A stretch of DNA of 64,000 nucleotides from Petrosia ficiformis (lineage: Eukaryota > Porifera > Demospongiae > Haplosclerida > Petrosiidae): positions 661,001 through 725,000 of the forward strand of contig OX345652.1 in assembly GCA_947044365.1 (NCBI GenBank). Reading direction: 5' to 3'. The position numbers and the translations under genes are program-made. Below are positions 1 through 47,000 of the stretch, in pieces; the stretch's first letter is position 1; each line of letters begins with the position of its first letter. Below the pieces are notes generated by a model, which was given only the letters and a program-made list of their open reading frames with translations, did no database searches and was not told where the DNA came from.

Positions 1-50
1 ACATAAATATTAAGTTTGATTTGTCTGTTATACACTAACTATAATACATA

Positions 51-101
51 CAAAGTCATCTCATCTAAAATTCAGGACATCGTGAATGTGAACAGACTTA
101 A
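51..101 (+). repeat. Fragment of MITE family 2 (3' end)
   Basis: The stretch matches the right end of the ~235-bp repeats at 6248-6462 and 18468-18702, including the shared motif GACATCGTGAATGTGAACAG. Only the right terminal portion is present here. Confidence 0.6.
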
Positions 102-160
102 TTTAGCTTAACATCACCTTTGGTAGTTTAAGCTATGCAAGGGTAGTACGTCCTGAGCAG

Positions 161-378
161 TGTTTTTGATAAGCTTATATGGCGCACCATTGGCCCAAAG
201 AGCTTCTTATTTAGCACTGCACAGTTCTCTCTTTGGGCCAGTGGCGCAGTTAATCCTGATTATATCATCAGTAACAGCATTAACTCTTTGTTGATTGGCT
301 AAAAATGTATTCCCAATGGCACACACACTAACCATTTTTGAGCCAATTTGGCCCATGCTTCAAAACTTATCAAAAACC
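161..378 (+). mobile_element. MITE family 1, copy 1
   Basis: A ~220-bp non-coding element with short inverted ends (TGTTTTTGATAAG at the left, CTTATCAAAAAC at the right) and an internal palindromic pair around GGCCCAAAGAG and CTCTTTGGGCC. Seven other copies lie in this window. It has no open frame, so it is non-autonomous. It lies in a pirin intron. Confidence 0.75.
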
Positions 379-538
379 CTGGTTCTAAGTGTAGTACATT
401 TCCAGCATAGCACGTTCTAAATCTTAATAATACAGCAACTAAAGTTGTATGTATATAATTTCTCTATCTAATAATGACTTTGGAGTATACTTGTGAAGAA
501 GATGATATTTAATAAGAGATGTTTGTAGTTTTAATTAC

Positions 539-1586
539 CTGCAAATCTCCTGAATTAATTGTTCCTTTATGTCCACAGAAATCTTCATGTTTAAATGATC
601 CCTTCAACATATATGTGACCTTGTTTTATAAAACAAATATAATCGTAATGTAATACATTAACAGGTATGTGATGGAATGATCAATATGTTTTGATGTTGC
701 AATAATGTTGTTTTAGTTAACTATAACTATAACTAAAACCCTTTTAGTAAACATTGTGACTTTTAGTTAACTAAACTATAACTAAATTACAAGTCTACTG
801 CAATAACTATAACTAACTAAAACGATAATTCACTTATAATGGGCACTTTTAGTTAGTTAACTAAAACTAAAACCCTTTTAGTAAGCCCAATATTATTGAA
901 CTATAACTAAACTAATAGTGTAAGAAACCAGGCATATAATAACTATAACTAAAAGTGGTTGCTATAGTTAAACACTAGAATGTATTAGTATTTGGTAGTA
1001 CAATAACTTGGTACTTACAGTTTCAAACCCTCTGTGTGGATGATCAGGGAATCCAGCAGGTTTTCTGACCTTAAACTCATCTAGCATTAGAAATGGATCA
1101 AGACTACGTAGCTAAAATGAAAACATAAAGATAAGTAAGTCTTTTGAATAGTATGTGGTTTGACTGATGTTAAACTCTTTTAATCCATTCATACAAAACT
1201 GTGCAGTCTCTTTATATGGATTGCCAGTAGTATATTTCTGTAGCCATAACAAATACATCTTATTCAAATTTGGCTAAGTATGTATATAATTTAATCATAG
1301 CAAAATCTACTATGCAGTTAGCTCAATAATAGTGCAGTGCTTACATTATCTTACTGTGTATTGTCTCTGGACCAATTTATGTAATATTACACAACTAGAT
1401 ATTAAAACACAGGATTGATAATTACATTTATACTTAATGACCAGAGGAAGATAAAAGTGCAACATTCTTAACATCAAAAGAGTCAGGGATACTTACCTCA
1501 GCTCTTCCAACACTCCTTCTAACTCTAGCACCTACTCCTTCATCTTGTTCTACTGATAGCACCTTCTTTATAATACGTCGAGCCAT
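539..1586 (-). CDS. PIR: Pirin (5' portion, gene continues off the left edge)
   Basis: Three minus-strand exons with GT-AG junctions and matching phases: 1497-1586 (ATG at 1586), 1019-1111 and 539-619. They encode the N-terminal cupin of pirin: a [12 protein letters not shown] segment, then [10 protein letters not shown], then [11 protein letters not shown], then HEDFCGHKG. The His pair in DHPHRG and the His/Glu in HEDF are the family's iron ligands. Pirin is a nuclear iron-binding cupin, a redox-sensing transcription co-regulator in mammals. The remaining C-terminal exons lie beyond base 1; nothing in 1-538 looks like another exon and that stretch holds a MITE. The gene is divergent from the NBEA-like gene. 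The frame runs without a stop across all three exons, so it appears intact as far as it goes. Confidence 0.9.
700..985. repeat. AGTTA/TAACT-rich imperfect palindromic repeat
   Basis: Repeated blocks of AACTATAACTAAAA and their complements (TTTTAGTTAACT) give a long, self-complementary stretch inside a pirin intron. A related shorter block lies near 11690-11780. No coding content is seen. Confidence 0.6.
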
Positions 1587-1941
1587 TATATTCACAATTC
1601 CTTTGCAAGATCAATGCAAAGACTCTGTACTTTAAAATTTGTAAGTTCTATTTTAAAGTAAAATTTTCGTTTGATATCTCTATATGCAGTTCTCCAAATC
1701 CACTGATCGCCGTCTGCTATAATAGAATCACTGCTTTCTCCTTTTATAGTCTCCAAAGAGCTAGACAAGTTCAGTGCTGATGCTGAATGTAGTCTGCTCT
1801 ACAGATCTGTTTGCTTACATAGATCTAGATGATTATTAGCGTTGGTGACGTCATCACACATGCCTCAATTAATTCAAACTAATGAAGAAACATACCCTTT
1901 ACTGAAGAAATCCCTCCCTTTCTGTTATTAAATCTCTAAAA
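1587..1941. promoter_or_regulatory. Bidirectional promoter between pirin and the NBEA-like gene, with a CRE
   Basis: The two start codons face away from each other and are 355 bp apart. A perfect palindromic cAMP-response/ATF site TGACGTCA lies at 1846-1853, about 90 bp upstream of the NBEA ATG. No TATA box was recognised. That the site is functional is inference. Confidence 0.55.
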
Positions 1942-36501
<34,560 letters not shown>

Positions 36502-36668
36502 CTAATTAATTATAATACAATATATAACTAGAAATGTATAGAAATGAGTGTGAAGAGCATGTATTGAGACAACATTTTAATTCTAAAATACGATCATTTT
36601 TTACGATTATAATTTTAAAATAACATCACACACAACAACAACTGTATCTTCTTGGAAAGTGATTTTTA

Positions 36669-39600
36669 TTAGAGTGTAACTTCCTGATCGATACTTGGAT
36701 CGTGTAAAAATGCTGTCACTGCAAAGAGAAGAAACACAACGCCACCAATCAATGTCACTAGAGAAAGAGAAAGTAATGGATGATAAATGAACATCTTCTT
36801 ATTTGTGAATCTCCTTAACAACTACAGTCCCTTGTGATCCTTGTCTGTTGTATTTTAGTTAACTTAGAGTTAGTTAATTATTTTGACTGGATCGTTTTCC
36901 AAAGTTTTGTTGAAAGAAAAACAGCTCCATGCGACAGTTCAGCTTTATAGCACACTAAAGAAAGCTATAAAGCTGAAACATTGTCTGGAGCTGTTCTTTC
37001 AATAAAACTTTGTTTTGGGACATTACTGCTAGATAGACAAATTCTCTTAGTGAAAACAGCTCATACCTGTTCTTACAGATATTCTCTCTGAAATCATTTT
37101 ACCACCCAAAACAGCTAATGCTGTACACAACGCATGACCTAGTGTACCTCCTAGTGTAACACCAACTGGATTCTGAATAATATATGAACAATAGACACAC
37201 AATATCAATATCAAATGTTAATATGTATTTATCATGTAAACGTTCAGGATTTATTTCTTTTCTGGAGCCTGGTGTTAAAATACTTCGGCCTGAGCATTTG
37301 AAGCATGGGCCAATTTGCCTCAACAAGGGTTAGTGTGTGTGCCATTGTGGGAATACATCTTGAGCTAATTAACAAAGAGTTAATACTGTTAATGACAGTA
37401 TAATCATATTTAACTGACCACTGGCCCAAAGAGAGAACTATGCAGTGCCAAATAAGAACCTCTTTGGGCCAATGGTGTGCCATATAAGCTTATCAAAAAC
37501 ACTGCTTCAGGCATATATACCAACTGTCATCCCAGTGTCATGAGATTCTTCTTTGTTTGTGGAAGTTCAATATATATACAAATGATATATAGAGAAACAG
37601 TACCTTTCATTATATGGTATTCCATACTCCAGTGATAATAATTATTAGTAGCAGGTGATTAGCCAAGTTGACCTGTTATTATTATGATAATAATGATATA
37701 CACATACTTATGAATGAGGAGTCTTGTGATAGCTGTGAATTCAATAACATTAAGACTGTATACACAGTTATATTTTTAAGTTAAGAATAACTCTAACTGT
37801 GTGCATAACTAGATATGTGTGTTAGTATACATGTATGTATCTGTGTATGACTGTTCTGCCAACACTGGTAGGGAGTAATCACCACTCAGCATAAATTAAC
37901 CAGCACCAAGATGAATTAACCACCTCTCAGATAACACATGTACATAACAGGACAAAATATACTGGGTAATAGTTTTTTATAAGCTCATATGGCACACCAT
38001 TGGCCCAAAGAGCTTCTTATTTGGCACTGCACAGTTCTCTCTTTGGGCCAAATGATGCAGTTAATTATGATTATATTGTCACTAACATCATTAAATCTTT
38101 GTTAATTGGCTCAAGATGTATTCCCAATGGCACACACACTAACCATTGTTGAGCCAATGCTTCAAAACATATCAAAAACACTGCTAGGTAGTAAACAGCA
38201 CTAAAAGTAAATTAGACTCCAGCCACTACTCTATACATCCTGGACAGAGCTCAGTTATATGCATATACATACTAGTGTCTCATATCCAGACCCAACATAC
38301 TATGAAGGAAGGGTCTGGTCAACCCTCCGAAATGTTTGCCAAGTGCCTGTTATGGAATTCATAACTGCAGTAATGATTTCATACAGCTGGCTTACTGACA
38401 TACGTAGTATAGTTATGAATAATAGTATTGTTTAAACTCACCAAACAGCTGGTGTACTCCAGGTACAGTGAGTTGACCAGACCATTCCTTCATAGTAAAT
38501 GACTCTGGCTGGCTACACAAGACTATGCATAAATTTTACTATATGCACATAACTATACATATCTGATATTGTGGACTAATTATTATAACTATACTACAAG
38601 CTGATTACCAACCTCTTGTGCTGATAATATAATAGTTGTTAATTGTGACCTGTCTCCCCACTCAGCGAGAAATGTCAGTGAAAATGCTTGAAGAAATATT
38701 GGCGCAAAACAGGCAAGGAATTTGAATCTCCTGTGTAACGGAGGTCTAACACTCAGGTTTCCTTGTTCTGAATCTTGATTTGTCTAAGAGGAAGAGAGAG
38801 AGAGAGAGAGATTTAGGGAGAGAGTGCGAGAGATTAACTTACTCCCGATTGTTCATTCTTCTTAAGTTCAGCAGATACTTCGTTGAATTCTTCCTGTCCT
38901 TCATCTGGACTCATATTCCATCCTTCATATAGCATCTTGAGACCAAATAGTGCCAGTAATAGTGTACATATATAGAATGTGACCCATCTAGATAATAATT
39001 ACATGTAAATATACAATTATATCATCGCCATAGAGATAGTTAAATTAATAGTTTAATATACTAGATAAATGATAACCATCAGAGGGGTGAGCCTGAGTAA
39101 GCTAAAATTACATTGAATAAGCATGAAAATGAGCCCACCTGAGCATGCAAGCGTTTAATTAATAAGATAGTACAGTAACAGTCCATCGAAGTGGGATTCA
39201 AGCAAGCAAGCAAGCAAGATTACTAAGCATTAGTAGACCTCACTAAGATGAGGCTTACTCGGGCTAAAAATATAATAATATTTAAACTACCCAAGTGACT
39301 AGTATGAAGACTTTATGAGTCACAATTGACTAATTAAACAGAAGAAGAATAAATTTGGTTCTCACGATTGACTTTAGTAAGAACATTAGTTGATGGGAAA
39401 GATTCATTATCTCCCCTGCTATGGATCTGTCTATCTATCTATTTTCTCGTATTTCAATCACATGATACTCACTCACCTGGGTATAATGATTGTAGCATAT
39501 CCTAAACAAACAGAGAGGAATGTCATTAGTCCAAGAGCAGAGAGTGCACCACAAAACACCAGCCATCTTGAATATTTCATAGCCAGAATGGCAGCAATGA

Positions 39601-40308
39601 AGAATGTCTTATCTCCAATCTCTGATACAATGATTACTGACAAAGCGGCTATGAAAGCATGTACAAATCCAAGAGTTATTTGAGGAGTTTGTATCTTAGA
39701 AAGTTTTATTTCTTCATCTAATTCCAAGATATCATCTTTTGCATCAATACCTTTTTCCTAAAGAAGGAAACATACATGTATGTATGTACATGTGTGTGTG
39801 TACATGTACATACATACATATCGTCCCTGCATTTGTGATTAATTACATGATTAATCACACAGTTGACCATACAGTAATCACATGGTTGATCACACGGTTA
39901 ATTACATGCTTAGTCTACCCGTGGATACAAGAGTGGTATAGTGACGTTTGTAATTTTTAATCAATGCATTCCTTTTTGGCTGCAGGGATGAGTTATGGAC
40001 TCCACTACCTTGTGTGGGTGTGGCTACACAAGTCTTCACCCAACCGACAGTTAAAATCTCTAGTATTAATACATGTTATATGAATATAAGTATGTTTGTG
40101 TGTATAATCATACAAGATTGTCCTGATCTTTCTCTTGTTCTTTTTGAATCTGGTACAACTTCTCATCATTGAGCAGCTGATCTTTAACTTTCTCATCTAT
40201 CACAATTTCTTTATCTTTTACTTCTATATCATCTTCTTGAGGTACTTCTTCTGAGACACACACTCCATTCAAAATCAGAATACAAATTACTGTTAACCAA
40301 ACCGCCAT
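36669..40308 (-). CDS. TMEM165: TMEM165/GDT1 (UPF0016) family Golgi cation transporter
   Basis: Six minus-strand exons with consistent GT-AG phases: 40114-40308, 39477-39757, 38843-38987, 38613-38783, 37067-37172, 36669-36757; 328 residues, against 324 in human TMEM165. Residues 1-20 are a signal peptide. Both signature motifs are present, EIGDKT in the first half and EWGDRS in the second. The central acidic loop contains MSPDEGQEEF, and the C-terminal half reads FLAEWGDRSQLTT, GHALCTALAVLGGKM. The family moves Ca2+ and Mn2+ with H+ across the Golgi membrane and supports glycosylation. Convergent with NBEA (167 bp between stops) and head-to-head with the MICU gene. No breaks are seen. Confidence 0.95.
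36897..37016. repeat. Foldback repeat in TMEM165 intron 5
   Basis: AAAGTTTTGTTGAAAG...CAGCTCCATG..ACAGTT.CAGCTTTATAGC is mirrored by GCTATAAAGCTGAAAC...GGAGCTG.TCTTTCAATAAAACTTTG: arms of about 55 bp around a short loop. Confidence 0.65.
37294..37504 (-). mobile_element. MITE family 1, copy 5
   Basis: Reverse-orientation copy in TMEM165 intron 4 with one end eroded; right end AAGCTTATCAAAAACACT. Confidence 0.7.
37971..38182 (+). mobile_element. MITE family 1, copy 6
   Basis: Forward copy in TMEM165 intron 4, ends AGTTTTTTATAAGCTCATAT and CATATCAAAAACACT; a CTCAGCATAAATTAACC repeat related to 2625-2700 lies just upstream. Confidence 0.7.
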
Positions 40309-40341
40309 CTGCTTGGTACTCAGACCCTTTAGAAAAAAAAC
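40309..40341. promoter_or_regulatory. Ultra-compact bidirectional promoter of TMEM165 and the MICU gene
   Basis: Only 33 bp separate the two start codons. Each ATG lies in a YY1-like context (CAGATGGCGGTT on the minus strand, AACATGGCTGCC on the plus strand). The core elements must therefore lie within transcribed or coding sequence. Function is inferred. Confidence 0.55.
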
Positions 40342-40946
40342 ATGGCTGCCAAGGGGTGTGGGGTTCTTGTTTCTTTCCTCTCTGGAAGTCGTTCTTCTCT
40401 GTTCACAGGACCTATGAGAGTTAGACCATGTTTAAGATTTAATCGTGGATACTCTCTGAGTACAGTTTTTCAAAGAGCTAGTTCTGGAGGGAAGATGAAC
40501 TGGGTGCGGTCTGCGATGTTAGCAACCTCAGTTGGTATCTCATGTATGTATTATATCAGGTGGAAGTCACGTGATATAGAGACCCCTACAGTTCTTCCAC
40601 AAATATCAGCTGATGATGGAAAGGAAGGAGAAGAGAAAGAGAAGAAAGTAAGTACGGAAGTGTCCTTATAATAAGAATAAGCTGATAATTAGACAATATA
40701 TGGTATCACTATTAGGTTACTAAACGAGAATTGAGGTATCAAGATTTTGCCTCCGTAATGTATGAAGGAGAAATGTACATGAGTCCAAAAGACTTTTTAG
40801 AGTCTGTTACTCAAGATGAGCCAAGATGTTAGTATATGAATCTGTGTATATATGTATGTATGTATATATGTATGTATGTATGTATATATGTATATATGTA
40901 TTTATGTATGTGTGTATTTATGTATGTATGTATGTATATATGTATG

Positions 40947-41008
<62 letters not shown>

Positions 41009-44000
41009 TGTATGTATGTATGTATGTATGTATGTATGTATGTATATATGTAACAATATGTATGAGATGTGCATTCTCCTTACCTGGAGTTCTCTCTCTC
41101 TCTAATGGAAGAGGCTATATAATTTACACATTTTGGATATACATAAATTAATCATGTATAATATATATGTGCATGTATTAATATATGTACAGTACTAATG
41201 TGCCTGTATTAAGTCATACATGTACATACATAATTTATATGTATAATGTATATGTACATGTATATGTACATGTACATATACATGTATTGTATATACTCAT
41301 AACTATTACTATATTTATACAGCTGCAGGATACCAAGTAATGGATGATAGAGTGAGTATATATAATATTGTGTTATATAACTACATGTATAGTATTATGT
41401 ACACTTAATTACATATTAGATTTTATCAAAGATAATCAAAGATGTCCCCCCGTTATCAAAAGGATCATCTCATTTCTTCAGAGACTTATGGAATGATGGT
41501 GTGTGTCTGTGTCTATGTGTATATGTGTCTGTGTGTCTATGTCTATGTGTATGTGTGTCTGTGTCTATGTGTGTCTGTGTCTGTGTGTCTATGTCTATGT
41601 GTATGTGTGTCTATGTGTCTGTGTCTATGTGTATGTGTGTCTGTGTGTATCATGACAGCAATAGCTAAAAACTACTATTGTGATAGTAGACATGTGGTTA
41701 TGGGCATGTGCATTTGACATTGTCTCGCCTAAACATACCCACAACTGCACAAAAAAAAACCCAAAAAAGATGGTAAGGAATAGCTCTTGTGAGATTAATT
41801 TCAACAAAGAGCTGCAAGTTTTTGTGTTGGAGAGCTCTATGAGCGGTATATATGAGTACTTGGGAGTATATACATTTCTCTGCCACAAGTGGAAAAAACT
41901 CGGTATCTGTATCCAAATGTTAGTTTCACTATCGTGATAGTATTCACTGTTGTTCAAGTATCTATTAAATATCAGGATAGCTAAACATATCACAATCACC
42001 CAGCTCTCGTGTTTACCAGCACCAAAGGTTGATTCTAATATTGTAATCCACTGTCGGTGTTCTGCCCACACTGGTCGGCACTGGTCAGGATCCAACCACC
42101 ACCCTAAATATCCTAGGCACAACACTGCACTGTTGTATTCCTTTCTTATCAGTAGATTGTGTATTATTATAATTATCATATCTTAATACACAGGTATACT
42201 GACATATGCTGACTATTTGTTCTTGTTAACAGCTCTCATTAGTAAGATAGATAGAAATGATTGATTGACGGATGGATGTCTATGGATAGATGGATGGATT
42301 GTTGATTGGATGAATGGATGGATGGATAGATGTATGGATGGATAGAGCGATGGATAGAGGGATGGATTGTTGATTGGTTTGTTGAGTGAATGGATGGATA
42401 GATTAAATGAGTATACAGATTATTAATAGTATATGTTTTCTAAACATCATAACTTTTTAAACTCCTACAGAACCTCGTAAACAGTTTGAAATAGTATTTC
42501 GTATGATTGATGTTGATGGTAATGATACAGTTGATTTAGAAGAATTTGAGCAGGTCAGTCAGTGTATCTGTGAATCTGAACTAATCAGTGTTTACCCCAA
42601 AGGATAGCACTATGACACTCCCTCACCCTTTAATTTTAAACTTTATGCTGAAAAACCTTTTACAACACTGATTAAACGTTGTTGACCAAACATCCATCAT
42701 TTACCACTAATGCATTCCTAAATACTTAATATATATGCTGGGATAAAAAGATACATGTACTTAATTATATTAAAATCAATCATTTGTGTAAAATAGTTCT
42801 GATTGGGACACATATATTTAAATGTCTGCTAGTGGGTCATTTTGTATAGGAACTAACAAACTTAATATTAGTGAATCCTAATCATTCCTCTTCATGGATA
42901 TCACACACATATATCATTAGTTTCCTATAGAAAATGATCAAATGGTATACATATGTATGTCCGATGAAAATTATTTTGCAGTAAATTGGTTGATTTTTAT
43001 ATAAAATTGAAACATATTTTCTTTTTGCACAAACCAGTAACATAGTTAAAACACCGTCCTACATGTAGTACGTGTATATATATTACAGGTGTGGTTAAGT
43101 CAATATTTATTGGTACTGGCTAAGAAGGGCGGTAGTAACATATAGAAGGGTGCAGCACTCAGCTATAGAACTCTGTTGAGAACCCTGTTGAAAACCTAAT
43201 CATGTGACTTTCATGCCTGACATAATTACAAATTCAGTTTAGCAAAGGTAGAATGTATTATTATTTGTCCCATTTTCAATTCGTATGTTATAATCATAGT
43301 TACATTTCTAACTATATACATAACATGCTATTAATTCCTAATATCACTGCGATTAAACATTTTTTCACTTGTCAACAAGGAAAAATATCTAATCACCTGG
43401 TGATTGGCTGTTGCTATTGGCGTCATTGCATGCATGCATACAGTGTGTATAAAATCACTGCAAAGTTAAATAAAGATAGAATGCATTAATAGAACAGGAA
43501 GTTATGATAATAAACATTATGTGACATGCCCATTAATGAACTGAGCCTCCAGAATGACACTTAACCTATACAATGCATATGTGACGCAAATACATTATAC
43601 CCCATGGATAAGTAGATTCAGTAATTATCAGTGAAATCAAGAAAATGTCAACAACTCATAATAATACTAGTACTACATCTTATATTATAACTACTAGTGG
43701 TAGATACATTACATGTTATAAATATGAAACAAAAGACTAATTTATACTACAAAACTCAATACACTACAACTCTACAGTTTGACCAATCACAAATATATAA
43801 GTATCCATGTCTATCAAATACTATTTCTCTTGGATATGTAAACTGTCTCTTGTTACCCTTTTCTCCAAAACAATGAATGAACTTTCCATCCGTAGTGAAC
43901 GATGATGACTAGTAATATATAGTAGATCATTATCATCCACTGTAATACCTAATGGAAAATCGAGTTGGCCTCATATATTATATATACTTATATTATAACT

Positions 44001-47000
44001 ATTATTACTAATACATACACTAAACTATAAAGTATCACAAAACTTAATAAACTACTACTCTATCGTTATTCTGGTCACAAATATATAGATATCCGAAACT
44101 ATCAAATGATAATTCTCTTGGATATTTAAACTGTCCCTCCTTGTTACCCTTCTTTCCAAAACAATGAATAAACTCTCCATCCATAGTGACAATAGAAACA
44201 CCATTATTGTCACAATCTGCAACATATAGTAGATCATTATCATCCACTGTAATACCTGTTGGATAATTGAGTTGACCTGGATTGGATTCCTGTGTGCCAA
44301 ACATATCCACAAACCAACCCTCAGGAGTGAACTTCTGAATACGACAATTAAAAGTATCCGCCACATATACGAATCCTTTACTATCTAATGTCACATCATA
44401 CGGTTTATTAAACTGTCCTTGTCCTGAACCCTTACTACCAAATGTATGTGAGAATGTGAGATCAGGATTGAGGACTTGTATTCGATGATTTTTATCATCA
44501 GCAACAAATACTTGTCCTGTGGTTTTGTTGATAGTTATACCCTTGGGATACAAAAACTGAAGAGGCCCATTTCCTCTTTCTCCAATACATGCTATACATT
44601 CTCCTTCCATTGTTAACTCTTGGATTCGATGATTACCAGAGTCTCCAACTAGAATGGCTCCATTGGAAGTAACAGCTATACCACAAGGAAGGTTAAACTG
44701 GCCCCTCCCACTCCCTTCTGATCCAAATGAATTTATTTTCTTCCCCTCTCTATCTAATACAGTGATACAGTGACCACTATACTCACTCACTATCATCAGT
44801 CCATCATCAGTCACATCAATTCCCCATGGTGTGTTAAGTCCAGTGATACTCTTCACAGGATTACCTCTCATCTTAGGAGAAATGGAGACAGGAATACTGA
44901 GTGGACTGCCTGGGATGTTGATATCATGTACTCTTACATGTAGTTGATGAAGACCACGAGTGATGGGAGTAAAGACAACCTTGTACTGTCCTGACTGTGT
45001 GGATTCCTTCACTGTACACTTTATAGGTTGACTATTATCAGGAGGAGTCGAATAACAGCTGATATGAGAGGGAGGAAGAGGAACAGGAGAACCATCAGGA
45101 AATTGAAAAACTATGGTACTAGTAGATTCCATTCCCATCAAGGCAAGATGATGATCGATATTTCGTACTTTACAAGATGATGAATATCTAACTTCTCCAA
45201 TACTCTTGTGTATATCCTCAATCTTCTTACTCTTCACTAGTTTAATATCAGCTTGTTCTACTGGTTGAAATGATTTGGGTTTAAAACTCTTGATAACACT
45301 ATTCGTACGATCAATCATTTGTGGTTGTGCTAAAAGAACTTGTTGAGGAGTACCTACCTTAAGACCTTGTTCTACAAAATCTAAACAATCTGTCAGTTGA
45401 CCTAATGTTGTCTCGGCGTTTCGTTTCTGTTGACCCAATATACTCAGCTTGTGTCTCACAGCTAAATCCACATCTTCAGTAAGCTTCCTCTCTGACTGAA
45501 GAAGAAGATGGATAATCTGTTTGATCATAACATGAATCTCCTCTTTGACTGTTTCTCCCTGGTGTGTAACCTCTTTCTCTACTTGTGTCAGGGTTGTTAG
45601 AGCTTCTGTTACTACAACTATTTGTTCTTTCACTGGTTCAAGACTAGATTCTATGATCTGTCGATGTTTATCGTATGTGTCTTGGACCAGGTCATACTCA
45701 TGTCCCTTGTGGATACGAACGGTACAGTTGTGACAAATGAGGTCATGACATGTTTCACAATAGATCTCTAGTGGTTTGTCATGACTGGAACAGTTCATAG
45801 TTACATCTGGTTTAATGGAGGGCAGTTGAAAGGCAGTACGAGCGACTTCATCAAGGCTTATAACTGTGTGATCAACAAAAGGCGCCCACTTGTTATGAAC
45901 ATTGAGACATTCAATACAGGAGAATTTGGTACATTGTTTACAGTAACCAGTTGCATCACTCTTCTTACAGTTATCACATGAAACATGTTGATCACCAGAT
46001 ACCTTCTTCAATAGACTGTGTACCTCAGTGAGATTGTTGATGAAGAATGCTTTTGGAAATCCAGCTACACCAGGTTCAGGTAGTTCTGTGGATGTACGAC
46101 AGGTAGGACACGATAAGAAGAGTTTCTTCCCTTGAAGATCAAGTGGTAGACCCTCTAGACATTGATGACAAAATGAGTGAAGACACAGAAGAGTCTTCGG
46201 ATCAGTGTAGTCATCAAGACAGATTGGACATGTTAATTGTTCCTCAAGTTTCTTGAGTGCATCAGAGGGAGTTGAAGATTTCTTTGCCATTTTAAACCTA
46301 TCCACTTTATATCAAGAATATATGAAGATCTCCTTAACTGACTGAAGCCTTCTGAAGGTCAAGTTTGATACACCCCATTTTAACCAAATATGGTATTAAG
46401 TATATCATATAACAGGGTTATGAATCTTGTTATTACTGTTACTATTATTAGTAATAGTTATAAATACAAATTACCATATATGGAGTTACATACAGTTGTC
46501 ACCAGTGATGTACTTACCACTTAGCCAAAGTGCCATATACAACTTCACCACATGTTTAACACAAATACCAACATATTTAGTATTACCAGTAGATTACTTG
46601 ATTTTACATCAAGTAAAGAGTGCTAAATTTTATAATGTTTGTTGTTGCATTGATAAGACAAATGATGAACAAACATGGGAGAAGTTTAATGACAATCATA
46701 CTAACACAACTCTAACTGTGGATATTAAATGAATGTTCATATACTAGTGTGGTATACATAATAATGAATTGTTTATTAATAATATTCTAGTATATTAGTT
46801 CACTATGGTACTGAACAGTATAACTGTGGATATTAAATGAATGTTCATATACTAGTGTGGTATATATAATAATGAATTGTTTATTAATAATATTCTAGTA
46901 TATTAGTTCACTATGGTACTGAACAGTATAACTGTGGATATTAAATGAATGTTCATATACTAGTGTGGTATATATAATAATGAATTGTTTATTAATAATA

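Noticed and set aside
41625..42179. 184-codon minus-strand frame in MICU intron 4
   Set aside because: No domain, no conserved motif and partly built on a TGTG low-complexity tract; overlapped by equally poor frames on the other strand.
43089..43145. Possible extra MICU exon with good acceptor and correct phase
   Set aside because: It reaches a stop after 18 codons and lacks family similarity, while exons at 54358 and 54479 continue the protein properly. At most a poison exon.
46427..46732. 101-codon frame with a similar 78-codon frame at 51625, apparently conserved
   Set aside because: The similarity comes from a recent segmental duplication. I see about four replacement and one silent difference, so there is no sign of selection on a protein.
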